Counted from the first letter of the stretch, positions 52,797-62,239 are shown. The stretch is DNA of 64,000 nt from G963701675 sp963701675 (GCA_963701675.1 OY969623.1:7688001-7752000); one strand, 5' to 3'. Numbers and translations: made by a program. The notes: a model not told the origin generated them from the sequence alone.

Positions 52797-53228
52797 CTAC
52801 GGTTTGACAAACTTCGCCTTTGAAAACTCCTCATCCGTCATCGAAACCGGTCCCATTACGGTGAGGACGTATCGTTTGCCGTCGACCCCATTCTTTTCGT
52901 GTGCCCAAATCGGCGGCGGCATCTCGAAAGGCCTGCGGATGTCGATGCCGTAGATGATAACATACGGCTCACCGTCACGCGGCGAACGCAGGATTTGGTC
53001 CGCGTCGCCGAACTCTTTCAGGAACGGTTTGAGCTGTTCCAAGTTTGCCGGTGGCCGCCCCAGTTTCTCCCGTGCGCTATCGAAGGCTCGCTCGATCTTG
53101 GACAGATTTTCCGTCTCGCTCATGCCGACGGCTTGCAGCGCGGGCTTGGACGAGCAGCCAGTCGCCAGAAAAGAGACGGCGGCCCACACGACGACATGAT
53201 GTAGAGGTTTCGCTTTATTCCGTTTCAT
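52797..53228 (-). CDS. Small lipoprotein whose start codon ends a tandem repeat
   Basis: 143 residues. The lipoprotein signal is HHVVVWAAVSFLATGC. The mature part is helical (ENLSKIERAFDSAREKLGRPPANLEQL) and has a C-terminal EMPPPIWAHEKNGVDGKRYVLTVMGPV. Similar short proteins are often encoded beside DUF1559 genes in planctomycetes. The start ATG 53228 is the last ATG of seven AAGGATG repeats, so its Shine-Dalgarno (AAGG) comes from the repeat. Function is unknown. Confidence 0.78.
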   Translation of the reverse strand: MKRNKAKPLHHVVVWAAVSFLATGCSSKPALQAVGMSETENLSKIERAFDSAREKLGRPPANLEQLKPFLKEFGDADQILRSPRDGEPYVIIYGIDIRRPFEMPPPIWAHEKNGVDGKRYVLTVMGPVSMTDEEFSKAKFVKP

Positions 53229-53274
53229 CCTTCATCCTTCATCCTTCATCCTTCATCCTTCATCCTTCATCCTT
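53226..53274. repeat. Seven tandem 7-bp repeats (AAGGATG on the minus strand)
   Basis: CATCCTT is repeated seven times (53226-53274), that is AAGGATG on the coding strand of the lipoprotein gene. Each unit contains both a Shine-Dalgarno core (AAGG) and an ATG. The last ATG is the start codon of the lipoprotein. The other ATGs read short frames (for example Met-Lys-Asp-Glu-Gly-stop). The number of units could change by slippage and alter the leader. Confidence 0.85.
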
Positions 53275-53277
53275 TGG

Positions 53278-55950
53278 TCACCCCCGCCATTCGTCAATCA
53301 AGGACGCTATGAGCGCCGTCCAGCCGGTTTGGTGTGACGCCCCCAAGCCCGTGCCATTATCACCGTGGAAGTACTCAAAGAAAAGCAGCAAATCTCGCCA
53401 ATGCGGATCTTCCTGAAACTTTCGGCTGTCGCCGTAGACCGCACGCCGGCCCGAGGCGTCACGGGTGAAGATACGGATTAGTCGGTCAGCAAGCTCGCCG
53501 GCCATGTCGTCGAAGGTAATCGGCCGGCCGTTGCTGGCGGGTGGGTTGATGCGAAAGTTGGGTCCATGCGCCTTGCCTAACTTTCGAAGCGATTCGATGA
53601 GCAGGAAACATGTCGGAAACCATACGGGCCTGCGCCAGTTGGAGTTGCCGCCTTTGATCTTGGTTACCGCCTCGGCCGGCTCGTAACCCACGACCTGACC
53701 GTCGAGCTGGAATGGTTGCGTCTCATGGGCTTTCGACAGGCTGCGGATGCCGTGCGGTGAAAGAAACTCGGTCTCATTCCAAATTCGTTCCAACAGTCGC
53801 ACCAGTTGCTTGTCATTGACGATGGTGAGCACATGGGTGACCAGTCCGTCGCGTTCGACGGTATGCACGACGTCGGCAACCAGGTCTTTGCGGCGGGTGA
53901 GGAACCAATTGACTTGTGCCGTGAATTTCGGGAAGCGCGATATCCATGGAAGTTCGAGGTGCTCGACCGCGAACAATGGAATGATTCCGACCAGCGAACG
54001 GACGCGGAATTTGGTGAAACGGCCGTCCGGACAACGCAGGACATCGTAGAAGAAGCCGTCGTCTTCATCCCAGAGCGCGTAAGGGCGGTTCCCCATTTTC
54101 TTCATGGCGGCCGCGACGTAGACATAATGCTCGAAAAACTTGCCTGCGAGTCCTTCGTACACCGGATCATCCTTGGCAAGCTCCAAAGCCATGCGCATGA
54201 GGTTAAGGCAGAACATGCCCATCCAGCCGGTCGCATCGGCTTGTTCGAGCACGGCCCCGTCGGGAAACTTCTCACTGCGGTCGACGATCGCGATGTTATC
54301 CATCCCAAGAAAGCCGCCCTCGAAGATGCAGTTGTCTTCGCGGTCGACTTTGTTGACCCACCAGGCGAAGTTGATGAGCAACTTGTGGAAGCATTGCTCC
54401 AGGAATGCACGATCCGCCGTCCCGGTGCGAAACTTCTCCATGTTGTACACCCGCCAAACGGCCCACGCATGAACCGGCGGATTCAAGTCGGAGAACTCCC
54501 ATTCGTAAGCGGGGATCTGGCCGTTGGGATGTTGAAACTGCTCAAAGAGCAAATACCAAAGCTGGTCCTTGGCGAATTGCGGATCGATCTGTGCGAAGAC
54601 AACGCTTTGAAATGCAAGATCCCACGCCGCGAACCACGGATACTCCCACTTGTCCGGTACGGTCATGACCCGCATCGAATTAAGTTGCGGCCAATGCCGA
54701 TTGCGGCCGGTGCGGCGCGACGCGGGCGGTGGCCACTGCGGGTTGTCTCCGTTCAACCAAACGTTCACGTCGTAGAGGTAGCATTGCTTAGTCCAAAGCA
54801 GACCTGCCAGTGCCTGTCGATGAATCCGTCTCTCGTCTTCGCTGGCCTGCGGCGGATACAGACTTTCGTAGAATTCGTCGGCCTCCGCTCGGCGGCGAGA
54901 CACCAGGTCGTCGATTTCGTCGAGCGGCTTTGCCAAATCTCCATTATCGGACAATCGAAGTCGAAGCACGGCCGAGCCGCCAGGCGGAATGGAATACCGA
55001 TAATGGAGGGCGGCCTTCGTGCCGATGTGTTGAGGATTGACGCACGATTCACCGTCGATTATTTGCCGATGAAAGGCATCTTTCACAAACGGCGTCCGGT
55101 TGGCGTTGCCCAGGCCGAACACGCGTTCGGAATTCGTTTCGTTATCCGTGAAGAGCGGCGTGCCGTCGAGGGGCGCATATAGCGTTCGTTTCCCGAGTCG
55201 GTACTCCCCGTAGATGTGGGCTTGTTCCGACAACCGGCAGTCATCGGCGACGAGGCGGAGATAATTCTCGTTCTTCGCGCCAAGCCTCACCTCTGGCGTC
55301 GGCAAGTGATCGGCGCCCCATGCCCACACGTTACGAAACCACAAATGCGGGAGGACATGAAGCGGTGCGGTTTCGGGGCCGCGGTTGACCGCTTCGATGC
55401 GGATGCCAATGTCTTCGGGAGTGAACTTCGCGTACTCCACAAAGATGTCGAAGTAACGATCTTCATCAAAAATACCCGTGTCGAGCAACTCGAATTCCGG
55501 GCCTTGTCCTTTGCGCCGTTGATTCTCCTCCACCAGCCACGCATACGGATACGCCGTCTGCGGATACTTGTAGAGAAACTTCATGTACGAGTGCGTCGGC
55601 GTGTTGTCGAGGTAGAAATAGTACTCCTTCACGTCTTCGCCGTGGTTTCCTTCGGACGGAATGAGTCCGAAGAGCCGCTCCTTCAAAATCGGATCGCGCT
55701 CGTTCCAGAAGGCGGGTGCGAAGACCAGAAGTTGGAAGCGGTCGCAGATACCGGCAATGCCATCTTCACCCCAACGGTAGGCTTTGCTGCGAGCAAGGTC
55801 GTGCTGAAAAAACTCCCAGGCGCTGCCGTCGGGACTGTAGTCTTCGCGCACGGTACCCCAGGCCCGGTCGCTGACGTACGGTCCCCACCGCCGCCAACCC
55901 CAAATGTCGTCGCGGACTTCGCGTAGGCGATCGTGTTCTTTGGTCATCAT
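53278..55950 (-). CDS. GH63-like glucosidase
   Basis: 890 residues, similar to the bacterial glycoside hydrolases of the GH63 family (mannosyl-oligosaccharide or glucosyl-glycerate glucosidase-like). It starts MMTKEHDRLREVRDDIWGWRRWGPYVSDRAWGTVREDYS with the usual WGPY..ERqWGTVREDYS block. Further motifs are EYYFYLDNTPTHSYMKFLYKYPQ, GLLWTKQCYLYDVNVWLNGD, LQFVVFAQIDP-like stretches and WLNWRKD-like regions near the end. ATG 55950 shares one base with the stop of gnd (TAATG), so I reject the longer frame. Its substrate is unknown. Confidence 0.85.
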   Translation of the reverse strand: MMTKEHDRLREVRDDIWGWRRWGPYVSDRAWGTVREDYSPDGSAWEFFQHDLARSKAYRWGEDGIAGICDRFQLLVFAPAFWNERDPILKERLFGLIPSEGNHGEDVKEYYFYLDNTPTHSYMKFLYKYPQTAYPYAWLVEENQRRKGQGPEFELLDTGIFDEDRYFDIFVEYAKFTPEDIGIRIEAVNRGPETAPLHVLPHLWFRNVWAWGADHLPTPEVRLGAKNENYLRLVADDCRLSEQAHIYGEYRLGKRTLYAPLDGTPLFTDNETNSERVFGLGNANRTPFVKDAFHRQIIDGESCVNPQHIGTKAALHYRYSIPPGGSAVLRLRLSDNGDLAKPLDEIDDLVSRRRAEADEFYESLYPPQASEDERRIHRQALAGLLWTKQCYLYDVNVWLNGDNPQWPPPASRRTGRNRHWPQLNSMRVMTVPDKWEYPWFAAWDLAFQSVVFAQIDPQFAKDQLWYLLFEQFQHPNGQIPAYEWEFSDLNPPVHAWAVWRVYNMEKFRTGTADRAFLEQCFHKLLINFAWWVNKVDREDNCIFEGGFLGMDNIAIVDRSEKFPDGAVLEQADATGWMGMFCLNLMRMALELAKDDPVYEGLAGKFFEHYVYVAAAMKKMGNRPYALWDEDDGFFYDVLRCPDGRFTKFRVRSLVGIIPLFAVEHLELPWISRFPKFTAQVNWFLTRRKDLVADVVHTVERDGLVTHVLTIVNDKQLVRLLERIWNETEFLSPHGIRSLSKAHETQPFQLDGQVVGYEPAEAVTKIKGGNSNWRRPVWFPTCFLLIESLRKLGKAHGPNFRINPPASNGRPITFDDMAGELADRLIRIFTRDASGRRAVYGDSRKFQEDPHWRDLLLFFEYFHGDNGTGLGASHQTGWTALIASLIDEWRG

Positions 55951-57023
55951 TAATGGCCGCCGAACTTGCGGCGCATGGCCTGTTGCACCTTCCAGGCGAA
56001 ATCTCCTTCGTGCCGCGATGCGAAACGCGAGTACAGGGCGGCGCTGAGTACGGTGCACGGGACGCTTTCGTCGATCCCCGCCTGGATCGTCCATCGACCC
56101 TCGCCGGAGTCGGGAACGCCGTGTTCGGCGACGGTTTTTTCTTCTTTTGGCAACTTCGGATTTTCCAACAGTGCCTCCGCCGTCAGGTCGAGCAACCACG
56201 ACGCGATGACACTGCCCCGCCGCCAAACCTCGGCCACGTCTTGAAGACTGAAGTCATATTGATAATGCTCCGGATGACGTAAGGGTGTCACTTCGGCGCT
56301 GGCGTGTTCGCGCCCCTCTTTGCCGACGTTGGCGCTCTTGAGGATGTTGAAGCCTTCGGCGTACGCTGCCATCACGCCGTACTCAATTCCATTGTGCACC
56401 ATCTTGACGAAGTGCCCGGCGCCCGACGGCCCACAGTGCAAGTAACCCTGAACGGCGGTGCCGGCAGCGACACGCGATTTTCCCGTAGAGTTACCCGAAT
56501 CGTCCAGCGCTTGAACCTTGGTTGGAAGAGTTTTGCTTTCACCTGGAGCGAGCGTTTTGAAAATCGGATCAAGATGTTTCACGGCCGTGTCGTCGCCGCC
56601 GATCATCAGGCAGTATCCACGCTCCAGCCCCCAAACGCCGCCGCTGGTGCCGACGTCGAGGTAGTGAATTCCTTTCGCCGCGAGGTCATTGCTTCGGCGA
56701 ATGTCGTCGATGTAATAGGAGTTGCCGCCGTCGATGAGGATGTCGCCCTTCTGTAGCAGCGGAACCAGGTCCGCGATCAGGCGGTCGACGACGCCGGCCG
56801 GTACCATGAGCCAGACCGCCCGTGGAGGCGTTAGATTCTTTACAAATTCCTGCAGCGATGCGGCCGACACGGTTTTGCTGCTAGCTTCCTTTGTCACGCG
56901 ATCCAGCGTTTCCCGCATCGCGGCCGCGTCGCGATCATTCACAACTAACTGATGCCCGGCTTTCGCCAGGCGGACTACCATGTTCTGTCCCATTCGTCCA
57001 AGGCCGACCATTCCAAGTTGCAC
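55950..57023 (-). CDS. gnd: 6-phosphogluconate dehydrogenase (decarboxylating), short YqeC-like type
   Basis: Oxidises 6-phosphogluconate to ribulose 5-phosphate and CO2. The 357 residues start VQLGMVGLGRMGQNMVVRLAKAGH (dinucleotide fold), then GDILIDGGNSYYIDDIRRS, VGTSGGVWGLERGYCLMIGG and SGAGHFVKMVHNGIEYGVM, with the catalytic Lys and Asn. GTG 57023 has AAGGAG 8 bp upstream. It overlaps the glucosidase gene by one base (TAATG). Together with tkt this gives two pentose-pathway genes in the window. Confidence 0.92.
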   Translation of the reverse strand: MQLGMVGLGRMGQNMVVRLAKAGHQLVVNDRDAAAMRETLDRVTKEASSKTVSAASLQEFVKNLTPPRAVWLMVPAGVVDRLIADLVPLLQKGDILIDGGNSYYIDDIRRSNDLAAKGIHYLDVGTSGGVWGLERGYCLMIGGDDTAVKHLDPIFKTLAPGESKTLPTKVQALDDSGNSTGKSRVAAGTAVQGYLHCGPSGAGHFVKMVHNGIEYGVMAAYAEGFNILKSANVGKEGREHASAEVTPLRHPEHYQYDFSLQDVAEVWRRGSVIASWLLDLTAEALLENPKLPKEEKTVAEHGVPDSGEGRWTIQAGIDESVPCTVLSAALYSRFASRHEGDFAWKVQQAMRRKFGGH

Positions 57024-57063
57024 GTAATGTTCTCCTTTATGAGATTGAGAATGAATGCACTTC

Positions 57064-58389
57064 TTACCGGGGAACCGCACGCTCCAGCGCATGGACAAAA
57101 TCACGGCACGTGGTGAAGCGGTCGGCCGGATCCTTTGCCAGGGCTTTTCGCAAGACCGCCTGCTCGGGATCGAGCAACGGACTTAGCTCAGGCAATCGCT
57201 GGAGGTGATCGTGCATGAGTTGAAACCAACTCTTGGTTTGAAAGAGAGTTCGGTGCAGACGCAGCTCCGCGTAAGTGACGGCAAGGCTGTATTGATCGCT
57301 GCCGGCGCCGACTTTTCCGCGCCAAAAGACTTCGGGCGCTGAGTACGCGGGTGTCCCGCAGTGGCTCGCCGCACTCAGCCGGCGTGACTGCTCCACGACG
57401 CGGGCCAAATCAAAGTCGGCCACCTTGGCATGGCCGGCCTGCACGAGGATGTTCTCCGGCTTGATATCACGGTGGAGGACACGCCTGTCGTGAAGATAAT
57501 CGAGCGCCTCGGCGGATTCGCGAACGTAGAGCAGTAATTCGTCCAGCGGCAAGCCGGGTTCGCCGGCACGCCGGCGTTCTTCTTCCAGGTCGCGGACGCT
57601 GCCGTCGGCTAATTCCATCGCGATGATGAGCCGATCTTCAAGTTGCCAAAAGGCATGAAGCGGCACCAAGAAAGGATGGCGCAGCTTCTTGATCAACTCT
57701 AGTGCTTGAAGTTCGCGCTGCGCTTGGGCTTCTGCAACCGAGCCATAGATAATCTTGACGGCGACTTCCACGCCGCCGGGCGCTTCCGCACGCCATACCT
57801 CACCGAACGAACCGCGATTGATGCGGCGAACCAAGCGGTACCCGCTGCCGATGTCCGGCGTTACGTTCCCGTCAACCTTGACGCGCGGCGCGGGTGTTAC
57901 GGTCGGCAAAGACGGCGGCGGCGTCGACGTCGTGTCGGGGACCGGGTGCTCGTGAACGAGTTTTTCCAACTCGCCAAATTGGCGTGGAAAACGTGTTCGA
58001 TATTCGCTCAGTTCCGGCCGATCGCCGTAGCGACGTCGAACCCTAAACTCTTCGTATAGTAGCGCGGCCGGTAGAGCATCAACGTTACCGATTTCGGGGA
58101 GGCTTTGAACGTAGGCTTCCAGCACGGCCCCCTCGCCGCGGCGCCAGCGTATCTCCAGGTCGCTTTTCACGAGCTCGACGATGCACGGCGCTCGGAGGGG
58201 ATCATTGGCCGGCGGCAGGAATTCCTTGAGGCCAGCGACGGTCGCAGCATGCGGAGTTTTCTCCCAGTTGTCCTCGAATGTTTCAACAAGTCCTTGAAGC
58301 CGGTCCCAGTCTTCGGGATTGATGCGTGCCACGACGTTGGGGCCCTTCCGAAACGAGCTACCCGTGCGCCGAAACCCAGGCAGCGACAT
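57064..58389 (-). CDS. Ser/Thr protein kinase with a DFD motif
   Basis: 441 residues. The N-terminal 170 residues are a predicted regulatory region with a helical part (DWDRLQGLVETFEDNW and LYEEFRVRRRYGDRPELSEYRTRFP, common in planctomycete kinases). The kinase domain follows: INRGSFGEVWRAE near 190, VAVKIIY, HRDIKPENI near 305 and VADFDLAR near 320, where Asp replaces the usual Gly. GTPAYSAPEVFW and a C-terminal RKALAKDPADRFTTCRDFV complete it. No membrane helix is seen. It begins 133 bp before the HEAT gene. Confidence 0.88.
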   Translation of the reverse strand: MSLPGFRRTGSSFRKGPNVVARINPEDWDRLQGLVETFEDNWEKTPHAATVAGLKEFLPPANDPLRAPCIVELVKSDLEIRWRRGEGAVLEAYVQSLPEIGNVDALPAALLYEEFRVRRRYGDRPELSEYRTRFPRQFGELEKLVHEHPVPDTTSTPPPSLPTVTPAPRVKVDGNVTPDIGSGYRLVRRINRGSFGEVWRAEAPGGVEVAVKIIYGSVAEAQAQRELQALELIKKLRHPFLVPLHAFWQLEDRLIIAMELADGSVRDLEEERRRAGEPGLPLDELLLYVRESAEALDYLHDRRVLHRDIKPENILVQAGHAKVADFDLARVVEQSRRLSAASHCGTPAYSAPEVFWRGKVGAGSDQYSLAVTYAELRLHRTLFQTKSWFQLMHDHLQRLPELSPLLDPEQAVLRKALAKDPADRFTTCRDFVHALERAVPR

Positions 58390-58522
58390 TACAGATGAAA
58401 AGGGAACTTATGAATGATAAGTCGAATCGTCGTAGAAGGGAAGGAAGTTGCCATTGATCCGAGAAGCGCACCCAGCGAGTCTTCGAGCGAAGTAAGTGTC
58501 CACCGCGGCGACCTAAATAGCG

Positions 58523-60679
58523 CTAGCGCGGATTGGCGAATCCTACCTCACCGGCCGACGTGCCCGTGGCGCCGCCGCTTAGGCGTGCCAAACCTTCGCT
58601 TGCTTCCTGCTGAACGCGTGGATCGGTGTCCTTTTGTAAGTCGCGGAACGCGGCCAGCACCGCGGGCGAGTTGATCTGGCGTGTGGTAAGGCAGCGGATG
58701 CATTGAATCCGAACCGCGCGGTCGGTGTCCTTTTGGGCGCCGGCTAGCAGGGCGGGCACCACTTCTGGATGCCGGTTCCAGTCATGTCGGGAGAGCACTT
58801 GAACCGCCCATTGCCGCTGCGGAGATTCCGGCGAATCCTGGAAGATGATCAGCAAGCCGGGAACGCTGGGCATGCCTCGATCTCGAGCGTTCGTGGCCGA
58901 ACTATCGGAGGCGTGCGCCACGATCGCGGTCGGTCGGACCTGTGGTGATGGCTGAACCATCGGCTTTGCACTCGCCATCGCATTGTTCCCGGTAGACGCA
59001 GGCGGGGCAATGGCGGGCAAAGTCCTGGCAGCCGGATCCATCAACGGTTTCGTTGCAATACTGGGCGACGACGCGAAAGCGGTGCTTGGCATCGGCGTGG
59101 AGGTTCTGCTGTTGCTGACCGGAGACATCTTCGCAACAGGAGCCGATGGTTGGCTGAGGACGTGGGCCACGGTCTTGATCGGCGGCGTCGGCGGTACTGG
59201 AGCGTGCTGGACTTGAACAGGCTCTACCGTCGGAGGGGCCTTCTTGATCGGCGGCGTCGGAGTTTGGGCAGCTTGCTGTGCTTCAACAGGCTCTGGCTTC
59301 GGAGGCGCCTTGGACTTCGTAAATCGGTCCAACAGACGAGACGTTGCCTTCTTGGCGGACCAGCCCTGTGAATCCGTGTCCGTGTTTGCCGATGTGCCGC
59401 TGGTCGCAACGGACGGCGCTGCCGACTTGGCGCGATCCAACCCAGCCAGCGGTGGTTCGGCCGCGGTAACCGGGGGTGCGTTGGGCGCCGGTTCCGATTT
59501 CTTGTGTACAGCCGGCGGTGCTGCCGGTGGAACAGCGACGGGTGCCGTCGAATGTGCCGGGATCACTTCCATCGGCTTCGACGGTTGCGTTTTGCGGATT
59601 CCCATGTCGACGTCTTCCGTGTCTTCCGCGTCGCGTTTGTCGCGCCGATTCCGTAGCAATTGGATGAGATTGCTTGGCGTTTCCGGTTGAGGCTCGGCGG
59701 CCGCCGGTGGTTGAGTGTTGCGCTCGATGCCGAAGACTTTCATTTTCCGCGATTGTAACTGCATGGAATTGGTGAAGATCTGGTACACGTTTCGGTTTCC
59801 CGTCGTGAAATTGCCCGTTGGCGATGGTGTCCGTGCAGCGGTGTCGTGTAGGACTTTGCGAGCGTTGTCGAGGACGTCTGCCATCGATTTGTTTTCCGTC
59901 CCAGCATAGAAGGCGGCCAACTGTATGTTGCTGGGCCGCGGCTTGGCGGTAATCGGTTCTTCCGGGCTCTTTGCTGGCTCTTCCGGCGGTTTTTCCGGAC
60001 CCGTCGGCGCCGGCACGATCTCGTGGTAGCAATCGAGGCAATGGTACAAGGCTGCCTCGGCGGCAGCGCGAACACGTTCGGATTTTTCCGTGAAGTTCCG
60101 CTTCTTCTTGCTGCCCGACGCTGTGATGGCGAGTGCTTCGATGGTATTCTTCGTGCAACAGCATCCGGTGCCGAGTGCGATCGCCGCCTCCCACCGAACG
60201 CATTCATTCCGATCAAACATCAGCGCCGCAATGAGGGCGTCTTCCGCTTCCGGCCAGTAGTGGCAACTGACCGTGGACAGATAGCGCACCGCAGCACGGC
60301 GTGCTTTGGCTTCGGCTTCGTCTTTCTTGATATTCGCGGCGGCGGCGACCGCGGGGTTCTCCGAATTCAACTCTGCGGCGGTCGGCAAACCCGGACACAA
60401 AGGAGGAATAATGCCGCCGGAAAACATGGACGCCGGCGCCATACCGTTACTCAGTAACAGACCCAGTTGCGTCTGACAAAGCCATTGCCGGCATTGTTCT
60501 TTTTGCGGTTTGCTAACGCCCAGCCAACTCCACAACGTCTGTTGCGGCGCCGCGGCAGGAACGGGCGCCGCGGGTACCGGGGTAGGAGAGGGGATTCCGG
60601 GAAACTGCTGCGCAGTGGCACTGCCCACCATGCCCGTTGCAACTGCCACACCGGCGAAAAATCTCTGCCACCTTTTCAT
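58523..60679 (-). CDS. Secreted protein with HEAT repeats at both ends
   Basis: 718 residues. The signal peptide (RFFAGVAVATGMVGSATAQ) starts at ATG 60679 after AAGGATGAGG. An N-terminal part carries HEAT-like helices (AEDALIAALMFDRNECVRWEAAIALGTG), including a CCC triplet and Cys-rich segments (YHCLDCYH). The middle is Pro/Ala-rich and disordered for about 300 residues. The C-terminus has more HEAT-like helices (WAVQVLSRHDWNRHPEVVPALLAG and IQCIRCLTTRQINS). It resembles secreted HEAT-repeat proteins of planctomycetes. The longer frame from 60856 has no signal. Confidence 0.75.
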   Translation of the reverse strand: MKRWQRFFAGVAVATGMVGSATAQQFPGIPSPTPVPAAPVPAAAPQQTLWSWLGVSKPQKEQCRQWLCQTQLGLLLSNGMAPASMFSGGIIPPLCPGLPTAAELNSENPAVAAAANIKKDEAEAKARRAAVRYLSTVSCHYWPEAEDALIAALMFDRNECVRWEAAIALGTGCCCTKNTIEALAITASGSKKKRNFTEKSERVRAAAEAALYHCLDCYHEIVPAPTGPEKPPEEPAKSPEEPITAKPRPSNIQLAAFYAGTENKSMADVLDNARKVLHDTAARTPSPTGNFTTGNRNVYQIFTNSMQLQSRKMKVFGIERNTQPPAAAEPQPETPSNLIQLLRNRRDKRDAEDTEDVDMGIRKTQPSKPMEVIPAHSTAPVAVPPAAPPAVHKKSEPAPNAPPVTAAEPPLAGLDRAKSAAPSVATSGTSANTDTDSQGWSAKKATSRLLDRFTKSKAPPKPEPVEAQQAAQTPTPPIKKAPPTVEPVQVQHAPVPPTPPIKTVAHVLSQPSAPVAKMSPVSNSRTSTPMPSTAFASSPSIATKPLMDPAARTLPAIAPPASTGNNAMASAKPMVQPSPQVRPTAIVAHASDSSATNARDRGMPSVPGLLIIFQDSPESPQRQWAVQVLSRHDWNRHPEVVPALLAGAQKDTDRAVRIQCIRCLTTRQINSPAVLAAFRDLQKDTDPRVQQEASEGLARLSGGATGTSAGEVGFANPR

Positions 60680-60908
60680 GGCCTCATCCTTCCTTGGCGT
60701 TTGCATCTCCCGCGCGCAACGGAGAGAGCTTGAGCTATCCCGATGAAGTATTCGACCACGATACGGCTGACTCTTGAAGATATATCGGATTTGCCGAGTA
60801 CAACGCCGGGGACCAAAGAACCCGGGGGCCGGGCGCAGTCTGCAACACGGGCACAACCCGCAGATTCCTCAAAGTTTGCCTTTGTGGAGGTCGATAGGCA
60901 GATAGACA

Positions 60909-60937
60909 TTGTCAATCGAGAGAGACGATTCGTTAAT
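60909..60937 (+). promoter_or_regulatory. Promoter of the cysteine-rich barrel gene
   Basis: TTGTCA (60909-60914), a 17-bp spacer and GTTAAT (60932-60937) lie about 40 bp before the start at 60977, in the region divergent with the HEAT gene. Confidence 0.4.
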
Positions 60938-60976
60938 CCCGGTGATTCGAGTTCCGGGCGGCGAAGGAGCCTGATC

Positions 60977-62239
60977 ATGAAAGCGTGGCCGTGGATTCGT
61001 TCAATGGGTCGAAGCGTCAGCCGATGCATGGCGGCCATCGTTCTTGCGGCAATTGCGCCGAGCTTTACGGCAGCGCAAACGCCCGGCGGAAGTGCATCGA
61101 CCGGTCCCGTCGTGACGGCCGATGCACCGTCTTCGACACCGACCGCCGTACCGAGTAGCGATATCATCCAAACGAGCTGCACTAGTTGTGGTGGGTGCGG
61201 CGGCGGTGATGGCTGCGATTGGTGGTGTCGCCCGGACGCATCGCCGTACTGCCAGCCGGGCTGCCATCCGGAAACGTGCTTCGGAAAATTCTTCCACGGC
61301 TTCTACGAATGCCTGTGTTGCAAAGATCCTTGTTATGATCCGCCGAAATGGCTCGCCGTCGCCGATGCGGGCTTCTTCCTGGATGCAGCTCGGCCCATTA
61401 CCCAGACACGCATTCGCGTCGATGCGGCGCGTGACTTGAGAAACCCGGATCGTGCCGAGTACATTTGGGCACGGGTGAATCCTGCTGACTGCAATCTGTC
61501 TATTCCGTCATGCCGCCCCGTACCACCGGCCGGTAAGGGTCCAAATTTCCTCGCGAACCGCGTCGATTTCGATGAGTTATCGCTGTACACCGAAGCCGCA
61601 ACGGGCCGCGCCAGCTTCTTTATCGAGGTGCCTTATCGTCACATCGAAGCCGATGTGAGCCCGATTTGCGCGCCCGATGCCGTCTGCAACGAGTCGGGTT
61701 TTGCTGATATGAACGTGGGCACCAAGTCGCTCTTGTGCGACTGTGAACTAATGCAGTTGACGTTCCAGTTCAAAACGTTCATTCCGACGGGTGCATTTCG
61801 GAAGGGCCTCGGCACCGGACATGTTTCGTTAGAGCCCGCGCTTCTATTTAACGTGAATCTGGGCGGCACTACCTATCTTCAAGGTATGAGCGCCTATTGG
61901 ATTCCCATCGCGGGCGATGATGTCTATCAGGCGAACATCTGGCACAATCACTTCAGTCTCAACCATATCCTGTGGGGACCGACGAAACGCTTGCAAGTCA
62001 TCGGCACGTTAGAATTCAATGAATGGACGATCTATGGCGGCGCCTATACCGTTACCAACTTCGCCGTCGGCAACACCATCTTCGGCAACAGCGCTTCCAC
62101 AACCATTGCAAGCGCGGGCCCCGGCCTCCGTTTCGTCTTCTGTGACCGAGTCGACTTTGGCGTCGGCTCCGCCTTCGCGTTCACGGGCAGCCGCTGGTTC
62201 GACGACACCATCCGCGCGGAGCTTCGGTGGCGGTACTAG
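60977..62239 (+). CDS. Outer-membrane beta-barrel-like protein with a cysteine-rich N-terminus
   Basis: 420 residues from ATG 60977, which has AAGGAG 7 bp upstream. The signal peptide (RSVSRCMAAIVLAAIAPSFTAAQ) is followed by a Pro/Thr linker and a Cys-rich segment from about residue 67: CTSCGGCGGGDGCDWWC, CQPGCHPETC and YECLCCKDPC. The rest has alternating beta strands (NVGTKSLLCDCELMQLTFQF, RFVFCDRVDFGVGSAFAFTGSRWF) and ends in Trp-Arg-Tyr, as outer-membrane barrels do. The family is not named with certainty. It may be the partner of the ExbB/D-like genes that follow. Confidence 0.7.
   Translation: MKAWPWIRSMGRSVSRCMAAIVLAAIAPSFTAAQTPGGSASTGPVVTADAPSSTPTAVPSSDIIQTSCTSCGGCGGGDGCDWWCRPDASPYCQPGCHPETCFGKFFHGFYECLCCKDPCYDPPKWLAVADAGFFLDAARPITQTRIRVDAARDLRNPDRAEYIWARVNPADCNLSIPSCRPVPPAGKGPNFLANRVDFDELSLYTEAATGRASFFIEVPYRHIEADVSPICAPDAVCNESGFADMNVGTKSLLCDCELMQLTFQFKTFIPTGAFRKGLGTGHVSLEPALLFNVNLGGTTYLQGMSAYWIPIAGDDVYQANIWHNHFSLNHILWGPTKRLQVIGTLEFNEWTIYGGAYTVTNFAVGNTIFGNSASTTIASAGPGLRFVFCDRVDFGVGSAFAFTGSRWFDDTIRAELRWRY

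Noticed and set aside
53226..53274. Possible CRISPR array
   Set aside because: The units are 7 bp and directly adjacent, without spacers.
53806..55182. Plus-strand frame of 458 codons inside the glucosidase gene
   Set aside because: It is a codon-position shadow; the GH63-like frame on the other strand has conserved motifs throughout.
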